A stretch of 64,000 bases of DNA from Ahniella affigens (GTDB taxonomy: Bacteria; Pseudomonadota; Gammaproteobacteria; Xanthomonadales; Ahniellaceae): positions 5,239,001-5,303,000 of the forward strand of contig NZ_CP027860.1 of NCBI RefSeq assembly GCF_003015185.1, in the 5' to 3' direction. The position numbers and the translations under genes were made by a program. Below the pieces are notes generated by a model. It did no database searches. It had not been told where the DNA came from and worked only from the letters and a program-made list of their open reading frames with translations. Of the stretch, positions 26,846-36,799 are shown in pieces (within the stretch, counting starts at the first letter, position 1; every line of letters starts with the position of its first letter).

Positions 26846-28642
26846 ATGAACGAAGGCCGCCATTTGATCGTTTGCTGCGACGGCACCAACAACATCTGGG
26901 GCCACGGCGACGATGTCAGCAATGTCGTCAAACTGTTCAAGCATCTCAAAGTCGACGCGCATCAGGTGCTGTATTACGACCCTGGAGTCGGAACCGCCGA
27001 GAGCAACATCCAGGAATCCGAAAACCTGCGCGCCAAGTTCGGTCGCATGGCTGGGCTAGCTTGGGGCAATGGTGCCTGGAAAAACGTGGCCGAGGCGTAT
27101 GCCTGGTTGATGCGTCACTACCAGAACGGTGACCGCATCTACCTGATCGGCTTTTCCCGCGGCGCGTTCACCGTGCGCGCTTTGGCAGGCATCCTGCACT
27201 GGTTTCAACTGATCCGGCCCGAGAACGAGGCCATGATCCCAAGCCTGATCCGCGCGTATCGAACCCGCGACGACGCCAAGCGACGCGACGCTGCACGGTC
27301 GATTCGGAAGCATTTCTCGCGCTGCCCGAATTGGGAGCACGAGGGCTTTCCGATCGAAGCCATCGCGGTGTTCGACACCGTCGAATCGGTCGGCTTCAAC
27401 CAGATCCTGATGGGCACGCAAGTACACAGCGACAACTTGCTGAAACCGGATGTGCGCTTTGCGCGCCATGCGGTGGCGCTCGACGAAACCCGCTGGGCTT
27501 ACGAGCCAAGACTCTATGTCGGCGTGCAGGACAAGGACGGCCAACAGAATGCCAACATCGATGGTGTCGAGCGGCTCAAACAAGTCGCCTTCACAGGCGC
27601 GCATTGCGATGTCGGGGGATGCTACAGCGAGACCGGACTTTCGGACCTCGCGCTAGCCTGGATGATCGAAGAACTCGAGTGTCTCCCGCCCGAGTCCGCA
27701 CTCGAATTCCAGCCGGACTGGATCGACGATCTACACCCGGATCCACTGGGACCGCGCCATGACGAAATTCTCAATATGCCACTCTGGGCGTTGACCGGCC
27801 GCGTGCGTCGGCGCTTCCTGCATCCCCGCCAGGAATCGACCACGTTCCGAACCTTGCTGCTGGACCGCGATCGAGGCCCACTCCAGGACCTTCGAATGCA
27901 TCGCGCAGTCATCGAGCGCTGGCAGCAGACCAACTGGCAGCCGCCAATTCAGCCGCTGGCCAAAGATGATCGCAGTATCGAGGAATACGGACCCAAGCTC
28001 CGCGCACGACTCACCACGTTGCAAGCCACGCGCAAGGCCCCTATGCCCGCAGAACTTGCCGACAGCACCGCACGCACCACCAGCTGGCTGCTGAAATCCA
28101 TCCTCGCCTTCATCGCGTTCTCGACGTGGTATTTCCAGAAATCGTTGTTGGCCTCGACGATCGACCTGAGCCAGTCGGGCAACCAGACCTTGGCCAGTTT
28201 CGGCAACATCCTGAATGCCTTCACACCCGAACCGACACCGGGACTACAACTGTTGCTCGACACGATTCTGATGATCCCAATCTGTGTCGTGCTCTTGACC
28301 AGCCTGCAAGTGCTGGCGTTCGGCTCGGAGCAAAAGACCCGCTTCTTTGGGATCTGGGGATGTCGCCTGATCGGCGCCTATGCGTTGGCAGATATCGCCG
28401 AAAACGTACTGAAAGCGATCGTGATCAACCTCGTCGATGGCGCGGACCCGAATCTGCTGTTCCTCGGCTTCGAACACGGCACTTGGAACTGGGTCTTGGA
28501 GTGGCTGATCTGGCTTGCGTGCCAAGCGAAGATCACGACCTTCCTATTGGCGTTCTGCCTGCCACTGGCCGCACTGCCAGTGGCGTGGTACTGGCGCCGG
28601 CAGCGACGAAAACACCAGCCCTGGCAGCAGCTCCAGCTCTGA
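26846..28642 (+). CDS. DUF2235 alpha/beta hydrolase with C-terminal membrane domain
   Basis: A 598-residue protein with GGGAGA 8 bases before the ATG. The DUF2235 domain (about 5-340) shows CDGTNN at the N terminus, the nucleophile elbow GFSRGAFTVRALAG (Ser near 103), an Asp in AVFDTVESVG and His in GAHCDVGGCY. The family includes Tle1 phospholipases of type VI secretion. The C-terminal third has about four hydrophobic segments (420-590), which suits an integral membrane enzyme rather than a secreted effector. No VgrG or immunity gene is nearby. It converges on the AMP-ligase, leaving only 2 bases between stops. The substrate is unknown. Confidence 0.85.
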   Translation: MNEGRHLIVCCDGTNNIWGHGDDVSNVVKLFKHLKVDAHQVLYYDPGVGTAESNIQESENLRAKFGRMAGLAWGNGAWKNVAEAYAWLMRHYQNGDRIYLIGFSRGAFTVRALAGILHWFQLIRPENEAMIPSLIRAYRTRDDAKRRDAARSIRKHFSRCPNWEHEGFPIEAIAVFDTVESVGFNQILMGTQVHSDNLLKPDVRFARHAVALDETRWAYEPRLYVGVQDKDGQQNANIDGVERLKQVAFTGAHCDVGGCYSETGLSDLALAWMIEELECLPPESALEFQPDWIDDLHPDPLGPRHDEILNMPLWALTGRVRRRFLHPRQESTTFRTLLLDRDRGPLQDLRMHRAVIERWQQTNWQPPIQPLAKDDRSIEEYGPKLRARLTTLQATRKAPMPAELADSTARTTSWLLKSILAFIAFSTWYFQKSLLASTIDLSQSGNQTLASFGNILNAFTPEPTPGLQLLLDTILMIPICVVLLTSLQVLAFGSEQKTRFFGIWGCRLIGAYALADIAENVLKAIVINLVDGADPNLLFLGFEHGTWNWVLEWLIWLACQAKITTFLLAFCLPLAALPVAWYWRRQRRKHQPWQQLQL

Positions 28643-28644
28643 GG

Positions 28645-29955
28645 TCAGGCCTGGGACTTCAACAGTTCCAAGAGATCGGCCCGTCGCAGCTTGCCAGTCT
28701 CATTCCGAGGCAAACGTTCCACGAGGCGCAGAGGCCGCGGCAGAAACACCGGATCACAGCCATTCCGCAGCGCCTGCAGCAGCTCCCCAGCAGACCGGCC
28801 CGGCGCAACGACCAGCGCGGCGAGCCGGGGCACGCGTCCGCTCGCATCGGGATCGGGCATCACAAAGGCCGCATCGATCACGCCAGGCACCTTCAGCAAA
28901 CGTTGTGTCAGATCCGCCAGCGAGGCGCGTTTGCCAGCGATATCGACCAAGTCCTGCTGACGCCCTTCGAGCATGAAATAAAGCCCATCGAGCAAGCGTA
29001 GATGGTCTTGCAGCAGCTTCGGTTCCTGAAACCACGGCGCGTTGACCCAAGTGCCTTCAGGCACTGGCTGCAACGTGACATCAGGCCACCTGTGCCACGC
29101 CTCATCGCGCGCGGTCTGGCGACTCGCAATGACGCACGTCTCGGTCGAGCCGAACAGTTCAAGTAACGGAGCGCCGCACCGCTGTTCGATCGCCGCGGCC
29201 AGATTCGCGTCTAAAGGCGCCGTCGCCGAAACCAGCAGATCAATCTTCGGAAGCTGCACACCGCTATCCAGCAAGGCCCGCAGATGCACCGGCGTAGACA
29301 CCAATATGCGTGGCCGCGAGACCGCCGCCAGGCAAGTCGCGATATCCGCCGGAAACAACGGTCGCGCGGCGCTCACCGGAAACCCGGCAAGCAACGGCAG
29401 GTACACCGATAACTCGATGCCATACATGTGCTGCGGCGGCACCGTGGCAACGATGCTCGGCATCCCCATGCCCGCCGGCAGCGCGGCGCGGAGCATCGCC
29501 GCATTGCGGGCAGTACTCGCCATCAGCGAGCCCACGGTTTTGGCATTCGGCTTCGGTTGCCCGGTGCTGCCAGACGTGAAACCAATCAGCGCCGTCATGC
29601 CCGGGTCGATCTCGATGGCAGTAGGTGCGCCGACATCGTCGTTCGCCCGCTCCAGGCAGCGGTCATCCAACAACATCGAACCCGGCCAAAGCGTGGCGAC
29701 TTCGGCCACGACATCGGGCGCGCGTGAACTTGGCAACAGACTGGTTCGCCCCTCAGCCAGAGCGGCCGCCATGCCGACCAGAAACGCGTAGCGATCCTCG
29801 CAAAGATTGATCACCGCTGCGGCGGTTCGCACCACCGGCCGAATTTGCGCAACGTCGCCCAGAAACGCCGCCACCGTAATCGGCAGCGTGTCGCGATACG
29901 CAAAGACCGCATCACGTGGTTGCTCGGTCAACAAGCGCAAAAAGTCGGTATGCAT
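28645..29955 (-). CDS. AMP-dependent acyl/aryl ligase (ANL superfamily), solitary
   Basis: A 436-residue enzyme that activates a carboxylate as an acyl-adenylate. The start at 29955 (MHTDFLRLL) was chosen; the longer frame runs into the aceK leader. The P-loop-like motif is TSGSTGQPKP near residue 130, with ELFGSTET (A5) and a C-terminal NETGKLRR carrying the catalytic Lys. It is shorter than most acyl-CoA synthetases and resembles the stand-alone ligases of aryl-polyene or xanthomonadin clusters, but no such cluster is here. It is divergent from aceK. Confidence 0.82.
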   Translation of the reverse strand: MHTDFLRLLTEQPRDAVFAYRDTLPITVAAFLGDVAQIRPVVRTAAAVINLCEDRYAFLVGMAAALAEGRTSLLPSSRAPDVVAEVATLWPGSMLLDDRCLERANDDVGAPTAIEIDPGMTALIGFTSGSTGQPKPNAKTVGSLMASTARNAAMLRAALPAGMGMPSIVATVPPQHMYGIELSVYLPLLAGFPVSAARPLFPADIATCLAAVSRPRILVSTPVHLRALLDSGVQLPKIDLLVSATAPLDANLAAAIEQRCGAPLLELFGSTETCVIASRQTARDEAWHRWPDVTLQPVPEGTWVNAPWFQEPKLLQDHLRLLDGLYFMLEGRQQDLVDIAGKRASLADLTQRLLKVPGVIDAAFVMPDPDASGRVPRLAALVVAPGRSAGELLQALRNGCDPVFLPRPLRLVERLPRNETGKLRRADLLELLKSQA

Positions 29956-30139
29956 GGCTATCGGAGCCGGCGGCAGGAGCAGTACAGCCCGGCATGGTAG
30001 CAGCCGAGACCGGGTCGGCGGCTTGGCTCCGCCTTGCCGAAACCGCCGAAACGGAAGCGGAGCAACCATTCCAAACCAGCCACGCTACGATCCGTCGTAC
30101 TGCGACCCGCGCTTGAACCAACAACAGGAGCCGTCCGCC

Positions 30140-31903
30140 ATGAATGCCGACAATCTGCAGCAGGTTCCATGGCAATCCCGGACCGGGGCCACGCTGATTG
30201 TCGATGGCTTCAAGCGCTACAACCGCGAGTTCCGGCGAATCACCCAGCGCGCCGAGCAACACTTCGTCAACCGCGATTTTGCGGCCCAAAGCCGCGACCT
30301 CAATGCACGCATCGAACTATATGACGCGTCGGTTGCCGACATCAGCACGACGCTAATCGAAATTCTTGGCGAGGCCGCCAGTCGCCGGGATATCTGGGAA
30401 GGCATTAAAGCGGCCTATGCCGAATTGATCCAGAGCGAACTCGACCAGGAACTGTACAAGACGTTCTACAACACCTTGACCCGCCGGTTCTTCAAGACGC
30501 GCGGTGTGGCTCCGGCGATCGAGTTTGTCGCCCTTGATATCGAACCGACCGACCGAATTACGCACCCCGTCGCCCGGCTCGTCTATCACCCGAATGGCGA
30601 TTGGCAACGCGGTTTCGAAAAGCTCCTCGCCGACACACCTTTTGCGCGTCATTTCACTGATCTCGAAGCTTGCGCAAATCGACTCGCCGAAGCGCTCGCG
30701 CAGCGCGTCCAACACTGGCCGAACGGTGCGGCGCGTGCCATCGAACTGCTGCAGACACGCTTCTATCGAGAGCGGCGCTGCTATCTGATGGGACGCTTGT
30801 TTGGCGACGACCGATTCGGCCCGATCGTTATTGCCCTGACCAACAGCGATGCCGGCATCGAAGCGGACGCGCTCATTGTCGACCGCGAAGACTTCTCGCA
30901 GCTCGTCGGCTTTACACGCTCATACTTCCTGGCAGATTTCGAGACCGTCGGCGACGCCATTGTGTTCCTGCAAACACTGGCCCCGCGCAAACCAGTCGAC
31001 GAGTGGTACGCGATGCTCGGGCGCTTGAAACAGGCCAAGACCGAGCGCTACCGTCACTTCGTCCGGCACTTCGATCAAGCCCGCGATGACACCGGCGCGC
31101 CCGAATTGTTTCGGCACGCTGATGGCGAGCGTGGCATGGTCATGGCGGTGTTCACGCTGCACTCGTACCCGCTGGTGTTCAAACTGATTCGTGACCAGTT
31201 TGCGCCGCCAAAAAACGTCACGCGCGAGGAAGTGGCCGCCAAATACCAGCTGGTGTTCAAACACGATCGGGCGGGACGCTTGATCGACGCGCAGGAGTTC
31301 CGGTTTCTCAGGTTTCCGCTCGCCCGCTTTCATCAACCGCTATTGGATGAGTTGGTGCAGGGTTGCGCGCAGAGCGTCTACGTCGATGGCGATGATCTGG
31401 TCATCATGCACTGCTATGTCGAGCGCAAGCTCCGCCCATTGAATCTGTTCGTCAAGGAGGCGCCAACCGAGCTCGTGCACAAGGCTGTGGTCGACTATGG
31501 TCAGGCCATCAAAGATCTTGCCATCAGCAATATTTTCCCCGGTGATCTCCTGCTGAAGAACTTTGGCGTGACCCGCCACAGCCGCGCCATCTTTTACGAC
31601 TACGACGAAATCTGCCTGGTCACCGAATGTCGTTTTCGGCGCATGCCCGAGCCAAGTGACCATGATGAGGAAATGCACCATGGCGCCTGGTATCACGTGG
31701 ATGATTTTGACGTGTTTCCGGAACAGTTCCCGCGATTTCTGGGGCTCACCGATGCCCAACGTGAGGCATTGATCGCAGCGCACGGCGACATCTTTACGGT
31801 GCCGTTCTGGCTCGATCTACAGAATCGGTTCCGGAAAGGTCTGCCGCCAGAGATGACGCCATACCCCGAGCGGTTGCGCCTTCGCTCCGGGGCCGGCCTC
31901 TGA
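30140..31903 (+). CDS. aceK: Isocitrate dehydrogenase kinase/phosphatase AceK
   Basis: A 587-residue bifunctional enzyme that inactivates isocitrate dehydrogenase by phosphorylation and reverses it, routing carbon into the glyoxylate bypass. The family features are spread over the protein: ..FYNTLTRRFF.., RRCYLMGRLFGDD, a kinase segment with VFKLIRDQFAPPK, ..QAIKDLAISNIFPGDLLLKNFGVTRH.. with Asn/Asp metal ligands, and FYDYDEICLVTEC. The ATG at 30140 has CAGGAG upstream. aceA and aceB are not adjacent. The stop codon TGA lies inside the first hairpin of a 3' repeat element. Confidence 0.97.
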   Translation: MNADNLQQVPWQSRTGATLIVDGFKRYNREFRRITQRAEQHFVNRDFAAQSRDLNARIELYDASVADISTTLIEILGEAASRRDIWEGIKAAYAELIQSELDQELYKTFYNTLTRRFFKTRGVAPAIEFVALDIEPTDRITHPVARLVYHPNGDWQRGFEKLLADTPFARHFTDLEACANRLAEALAQRVQHWPNGAARAIELLQTRFYRERRCYLMGRLFGDDRFGPIVIALTNSDAGIEADALIVDREDFSQLVGFTRSYFLADFETVGDAIVFLQTLAPRKPVDEWYAMLGRLKQAKTERYRHFVRHFDQARDDTGAPELFRHADGERGMVMAVFTLHSYPLVFKLIRDQFAPPKNVTREEVAAKYQLVFKHDRAGRLIDAQEFRFLRFPLARFHQPLLDELVQGCAQSVYVDGDDLVIMHCYVERKLRPLNLFVKEAPTELVHKAVVDYGQAIKDLAISNIFPGDLLLKNFGVTRHSRAIFYDYDEICLVTECRFRRMPEPSDHDEEMHHGAWYHVDDFDVFPEQFPRFLGLTDAQREALIAAHGDIFTVPFWLDLQNRFRKGLPPEMTPYPERLRLRSGAGL

Positions 31904-31983
31904 ACAACGTCAGAGACGGCGCGGGCTGAGCGACATGCCGGGCTCGGTCTGGGTCTGAACGTCCACAATGGACTTGATCAGAC
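31898..31983 (+). repeat. 3'-end hairpin array, copy 1 (after aceK)
   Basis: Three inverted repeats follow one another: CTCTGA/TCAGAG (31898-31915, containing the aceK stop), a weaker GAGC/GCTC pair, and GTCTGA..GTCCA/TGGAC..TCAGAC (31953-31983). Order and sequence match the array at 48401-48490 read on its own coding strand. Confidence 0.65.
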
Positions 31984-32024
31984 GCGCCAGAGCGGATGCG
32001 GCGAGCGCCGGCACCAACTCCCGA

Positions 32025-33896
32025 TCAGGCCAGCACCACGCGACCACGACCCGCAGCCTTGGCCTGATACATCGCACGATCGGCCCGTCGCAACAGGGCA
32101 TCGGGCTGATCCTCGTCAGCTTGCCGAAGGGCGACTCCGATGCTCGCATCAATGCTCGCACCAGGCGCCGCACGCATGGGTGCCTTGAGCGCAGCGCGAA
32201 GGGTCGCTGCCACCGCCTCGGCACTGTCTTGTCCGGCGGCCAACTCGCTGATCAGGACGAACTCGTCACCCCCAAGTCGTGCCAAGCGCTCACCTTGGCG
32301 AAGTCCCGCGTGCCAGCGTTCGGAAAGCTCAATCAACAGCTGGTCCCCGGCGGCGTGGCCGAGTTGGTCGTTGACCGCTTTGAACCCGTCCAGGTCAACC
32401 AACAAGAGCGAAAAGCGCCGATCTCGATCGGCAAGCAGATCATTGAGCCACCCATAGAGCGCCGTGCGATTGCCGAGTCCGGTCAGGGGATCCAACGCCG
32501 CGAGCGATTGCAGGCGCGCATTCGCGGCAGCCAACGCCTCGGTTCGCTCGGTGACGCGTTGCTCCAGTTCGCGCTCCTGCTGTTGCAACGAGCTGACGAG
32601 CGCGCGCTGAGCGTGCAGCGCGTCGGCCTGAGCCGCTGCCCGCTCCTGTTTGATGCGCTCAAAACGCGCTGCCAGCGCAAACGACAGCAGCAGCATTTCT
32701 AGCGCCGAGCCGATCTCCATTGCATAGAGCGTGGCGGCGTTCGTCGGCAAAAGCCCAAAATTGCGCAGACCCATCAAGATGCCGCCGAGCAACAGTATGG
32801 CCCAGGACAGGACGAACAGGCGTGCCCCGGGCACGCGACGGCGCAGGCAGACCACCCCACCACCCCACATCAGTGCGCAATTGACGATCGTCGAGAGCGA
32901 CATCAACTGCATGCCGAGGCGCATCGGCGCGAATACACCCACCAACATCATGCCCACATGCGCCGCCGCCGCCACACCGAGCCAGCGATGCCAACCCGGA
33001 GCGGCGTGGGCCGTGCCCAAGAAATCCCGCGTGAACAATGGCCCGACCACCCCGGAAAACGCGAAGCTGATGATCAACGCGCGATTGCTCCAGTCGACCC
33101 ATTCTGGCCACAGGAACTCGGCCGCCAGCCCGTAGATCGACGCGATCCCTATTCCCACGGCGAGCACAAACCCGACATAAAGCAGGTAAACCCGTTCGCG
33201 TAGCACGGTAAACAGCAGCAGGTTGTATGCCGCCAGGGCGAGCAGCATGCCGAAGTAGAAGGCATGAGCGGCATAAGCGTGCTGGCTATGCCGGGTAAAT
33301 GCCAGCGGCGGCCATAGCGTTGGATTGATGGTCAGACTCCCTTCGGACCGTACCCGCCAATACAGGACGCGGTCGGCGCCAGGCGCCAGGGTGACGCTGA
33401 ACAGCGGATTGCGGTGCTGGAACGGACGTTCTGAAAACGGCACTCGGTCGCCCGCCTGCTGGACGACATCCGCATCGAGAAACAGGACCGCGTGATCGAG
33501 CGAGGCATAGTCGAACTCAACGAACCTCGACTCAGTCTCGACACATGCCGAACGTATTCGCAGGCGCAGCCAAACCGTATCGGCGGTGTAACTCAAGTTC
33601 AGCCCGCTCCCTGCGGGTAACGACTCGAATTGCGAATCGCGCGCCCGGATCGCGGCCAGATCGAGTTGCCCAGTCGGATCGCGGAACACGGACAGATACG
33701 GCCGGAGCGGCACCGGGTCGGTCGCGCCACAACGGACAACGAGACCGTTGTCGGCGGCCATCGCCGACAGCGCGCACGCGCAAAGTGCCAGCACGGCGAA
33801 GCAGGTTCGGAGACAGCTTTGCGCCGCCCGCGTCGCCAAGCGGCGGACGCGGAGGCCGGTCAGGGTTGCTTCAGAATGGCAATACCAGCTTGGCAT
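32025..33896 (-). CDS. Membrane diguanylate cyclase (7TMR-DISM sensor plus GGDEF)
   Basis: A 623-residue enzyme predicted to make c-di-GMP. A signal peptide ends near 47 (LSAMA-ADN), then an extracytoplasmic 7TMR-DISMED2-like beta domain (about 55-200), seven membrane helices (about 215-420), a coiled coil (about 420-480) and a GGDEF domain (about 480-623) with the intact motif LGGDEFV near 545. The inhibitory RxxD site is replaced by RQGE, so product inhibition through the I-site may be absent. The ORF overlaps the algC 3' end by 26 bases, making it the last gene of a coaBC-dut-algC-dgc operon. The exact start is uncertain. Confidence 0.88.
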   Translation of the reverse strand: MPSWYCHSEATLTGLRVRRLATRAAQSCLRTCFAVLALCACALSAMAADNGLVVRCGATDPVPLRPYLSVFRDPTGQLDLAAIRARDSQFESLPAGSGLNLSYTADTVWLRLRIRSACVETESRFVEFDYASLDHAVLFLDADVVQQAGDRVPFSERPFQHRNPLFSVTLAPGADRVLYWRVRSEGSLTINPTLWPPLAFTRHSQHAYAAHAFYFGMLLALAAYNLLLFTVLRERVYLLYVGFVLAVGIGIASIYGLAAEFLWPEWVDWSNRALIISFAFSGVVGPLFTRDFLGTAHAAPGWHRWLGVAAAAHVGMMLVGVFAPMRLGMQLMSLSTIVNCALMWGGGVVCLRRRVPGARLFVLSWAILLLGGILMGLRNFGLLPTNAATLYAMEIGSALEMLLLSFALAARFERIKQERAAAQADALHAQRALVSSLQQQERELEQRVTERTEALAAANARLQSLAALDPLTGLGNRTALYGWLNDLLADRDRRFSLLLVDLDGFKAVNDQLGHAAGDQLLIELSERWHAGLRQGERLARLGGDEFVLISELAAGQDSAEAVAATLRAALKAPMRAAPGASIDASIGVALRQADEDQPDALLRRADRAMYQAKAAGRGRVVLA

Positions 33897-36327
33897 CCAA
33901 AGCCAGCAACTGGGAGCGGAACGTGTCCTGGATGCGGTTCAGGCCGATCTTGTTGACCGACTCAAAGCGCAGCACCAGACAAGGCGTGGTGTTGGAGCAA
34001 CGAACCAAGCCGAAGCCGTCCTTGTAATCGGCGCGAACGCCATCGATCGTGGTAACCCGTGCACCCGGGAACTTGGCTCGTTCGCGGAAGCGTTCCATGA
34101 ATTCGTAGTGGGCGCCTTCCGTCATTTGAATCTTCAGTTCAGGCGTACTGACGCTGTTCGGCAGCTCGGCAAATACCTGGTCTGGCGTCTCTGGACGCTC
34201 AGCCAGAATGTCGAGCAAACGCGCGGCCGAATAAATGCCGTCATCGAACCCGTACCAGCGTTCCTTGAAGAAGAAGTGGCCGCTCATTTCGCCAGCCAGC
34301 GCCGCGTCCTCTTCTTTCATCTTGGCCTTGATCAGCGAGTGACCCGTCTTCCACATGACGGGCGCGCCACCGGCGCGGATGATCACTTCCGATAGCTGCC
34401 CGGTGCACTTGACGTCGTAAATGATCGACGCGCCGGGGTTGCGGGTCAGTACGTCCTGGGCAAACAGCATCAGCAGACGATCCGGGAAGATCACGTCGCC
34501 ACCCTTCGTGACCACGCCCAGCCGATCGCCGTCGCCATCGAAAGCGAGACCGAGATCGGCGTCGAATTGCTTGATGGCCACCTTCAGATCTTCGAGGTTG
34601 TGCGGATCACTCGGGTCGGGATGATGATTCGGGAACCGGCCGTCCACCTCACAATAGAGCGGCACGACGTCGCAACCAATGCCCGCGAGCACTTGTGGCC
34701 CAACGCCGCCGGCAATGCCATTCCCAGCATCGACCACCACCTTCAGTGGGCGCGTGACTTGAATGTCCCCGACGATCCGCTCGATGTAGTCAGACTGGAT
34801 ATCAATCGATTGCAGGCCACCAGAACCATGCGCCAGCCGCCCTTCGACAATACGGGCGAACAAATCCTGGATCGCGTCCTCGGCCAACGTCTCGCCCGCC
34901 ACCACAATCTTGAAGCCGTTGTATTCCGGCGGATTATGGCTGCCGGTCACCATGATGCCCGACCCGGTGCGCAGCTGGTGGGTTGCAAAATACAGCACAG
35001 GCGTCGGCACGGCGCCGACATCGACGACATCGCAACCCGCGTTCCGCAGGCCTTTGATGATGGCTTCCGACAACTCAGGTCCAGACAGGCGGCCGTCACG
35101 ACCCACCACGACTTCGCGCAAACCCTTCTCGCGCACCACCGAGCCAACCGCTTGGCCAATCAACATGGCCGTACCGGTGGTCAGCGTGCTCCCGACTACC
35201 CCGCGGATGTCGTAGGCCCGGAAAATGCTCCGATCGATCGCGCCACTGCCGCCGCCGGCCATTGGTCGCTCCGCCTTGGCGGCGGGAGCGGCGACTTCGG
35301 GTTCGGCATGCTCATTCACTTCCATGCCAGACGCAGCTTCGCCATGGTCTTTGATCGCCGCCAACTTCTTGGCCAGGTCGGCCTCGGTAGGCGCGGCTTG
35401 CGTGGTTGCTGCGGGCACCACGGCGGCCAAAAGCTTTGGCATCCGCAGGCGTTTGAATACCAGTGCGCCCGCCACCGCCAGCATGACCAGACCGATCAGG
35501 AAGCTGCTCGTACTGGACCGCCCTTCAAGAAACGTCAGAAACAGGCTTGGCTTGAACAGGCTTGGCGAGGTGGCCATCACCGAAAACACGCTGCCCTCGA
35601 CGGGTACGGGGCGATCAACCATCGGGTCACTGGAATTCCCGCCGCCGAGGTGCTCCAGCGGGACCATTGCACCAACACGCGTGCCCATCTGAAAATCCAG
35701 ACTGCCGACACCAGCATCGACATCGGGACGCAGGCTTTCAATCTTCGGCAGGCTTCGCTTGATGTAAGCCAGCGCCAGCACTTGGTCACCGTTCATGACC
35801 CTTTGCGCCATGGCCAGACAGTAACGATTAGCAGTTTTGGTACAGGAGTGCGCCTGCACCCGGGCCTGCCCGTCGAGCTCTCGTGCCTCGGTCAGAATCG
35901 ACGCTTTGGCATATCCGAATTGCGCCAGATCGACGCCATCGAGCTCAGTGAGGTCGGGGCTGAAGAACTGCGCGTCATCGAGGTCAGGCAGTACCTTGTT
36001 CAGCTCGATCCGGCCCTGCAGTTGTGCGGTCCCGTCAAGCACCGTCAGGTTCGAGCGCAGGTTGTTGTTGTCGAGCGCCAGCTTGAGATCGGCTTGCCAA
36101 TTCTTGACCGCTTGACCCACTGCGGTAACGAGTTCGCCGCGCTGGGCCCGGAGATGCTCCACCGAACTCGATTCGCGAAAGGTCTGGAACCCCTCGGCCA
36201 GAAACACCAGACCAAAGACCACGCACAGGCCGAGACCTGCGGTCGTGCCAAGCCGGGCCGCGTCGAGCTCCGAGCCCTTGCCTTCCATGGCCGCTTGCAG
36301 GGCGGTTTTTTTGCCGAAACTCAGCAT
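33871..36327 (-). CDS. algC: Phosphomannomutase/phosphoglucomutase with N-terminal membrane region
   Basis: An 818-residue protein. The C-terminal 455 residues form an AlgC/XanA-type alpha-D-phosphohexomutase: phosphoserine loop VTGSHNPPEYNG near 461, metal loop AFDGDGDRLG near 597 and sugar-binding GEMSGHFFF. It interconverts mannose or glucose 6- and 1-phosphates for exopolysaccharide and LPS sugars. The N-terminal third has a membrane helix (about 27-46), an extracytoplasmic stretch and a second helix (about 275-292), then a linker. This long extension resembles those of other Xanthomonadales algC proteins. It lies 16 bases after dut. Confidence 0.92.
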   Translation of the reverse strand: MLSFGKKTALQAAMEGKGSELDAARLGTTAGLGLCVVFGLVFLAEGFQTFRESSSVEHLRAQRGELVTAVGQAVKNWQADLKLALDNNNLRSNLTVLDGTAQLQGRIELNKVLPDLDDAQFFSPDLTELDGVDLAQFGYAKASILTEARELDGQARVQAHSCTKTANRYCLAMAQRVMNGDQVLALAYIKRSLPKIESLRPDVDAGVGSLDFQMGTRVGAMVPLEHLGGGNSSDPMVDRPVPVEGSVFSVMATSPSLFKPSLFLTFLEGRSSTSSFLIGLVMLAVAGALVFKRLRMPKLLAAVVPAATTQAAPTEADLAKKLAAIKDHGEAASGMEVNEHAEPEVAAPAAKAERPMAGGGSGAIDRSIFRAYDIRGVVGSTLTTGTAMLIGQAVGSVVREKGLREVVVGRDGRLSGPELSEAIIKGLRNAGCDVVDVGAVPTPVLYFATHQLRTGSGIMVTGSHNPPEYNGFKIVVAGETLAEDAIQDLFARIVEGRLAHGSGGLQSIDIQSDYIERIVGDIQVTRPLKVVVDAGNGIAGGVGPQVLAGIGCDVVPLYCEVDGRFPNHHPDPSDPHNLEDLKVAIKQFDADLGLAFDGDGDRLGVVTKGGDVIFPDRLLMLFAQDVLTRNPGASIIYDVKCTGQLSEVIIRAGGAPVMWKTGHSLIKAKMKEEDAALAGEMSGHFFFKERWYGFDDGIYSAARLLDILAERPETPDQVFAELPNSVSTPELKIQMTEGAHYEFMERFRERAKFPGARVTTIDGVRADYKDGFGLVRCSNTTPCLVLRFESVNKIGLNRIQDTFRSQLLALDAKLVLPF

Positions 36328-36343
36328 GGGTCAGATTCCAAAA

Positions 36344-36799
36344 TCAGTTACGTCCAGAGTGTCCGAAGCCGCCAGCGCCGCGCGCGCTGTCGACAAATTG
36401 CTCGACCAGCCGGAATTGGGCCCTGACCACGGGTAAAAATACCAGCTGTGCCAAGCGTTCGCCGGGTTCGATCGTAAACGGCTGTTGACTGCGATTCCAG
36501 CACGACACAAAAACTTGACCCTGGTAATCAGAGTCAATCAACCCGACCAGATTACCAAGCACAATGCCATGCTTATGACCGAGCCCCGAGCGCGGCAGGA
36601 TGACCGCAGCCAGGTTCGGGTCGGCGATGTGGATGGCCATGCCTGTCGGGATCAGCTCGCATTGGCCCGGGCCGAGCGCCATCGCGGTGGCCACCATTGC
36701 CCGCAGATCGAGCCCAGCCGAGCCTTCTGTCGCATACGTTGGCAGCGGAAATTCGCGGCCCAGCCGCGGGTCCAGAATCTTCAGGTCGACCGGCGTCAT
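36344..36799 (-). CDS. dut: dUTP diphosphatase
   Basis: A 151-residue trimeric dUTPase that hydrolyses dUTP to dUMP, supplying ThyA and keeping uracil out of DNA. Motifs are AGLDLRA (1), [10 protein letters not shown] (2), [10 protein letters not shown] (3), ..RLAQLVFLP (4) and the C-terminal [10 protein letters not shown] (5). The ATG at 36799 overlaps the coaBC stop (ATGA); longer in-frame starts run into coaBC. Confidence 0.96.
   Translation of the reverse strand: MTPVDLKILDPRLGREFPLPTYATEGSAGLDLRAMVATAMALGPGQCELIPTGMAIHIADPNLAAVILPRSGLGHKHGIVLGNLVGLIDSDYQGQVFVSCWNRSQQPFTIEPGERLAQLVFLPVVRAQFRLVEQFVDSARGAGGFGHSGRN

Noticed and set aside
31853-32061. A transposon end or attachment site at the aceK 3' hairpins
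   Set aside because: The inverted repeats match other 3'-end arrays in the window and no recombinase or target duplication is present.
34567-36426. A 619-codon plus-strand ORF over algC
   Set aside because: It is antisense to a well-supported phosphohexomutase gene; its translation is rich in His, Gln and Arg with no domain.
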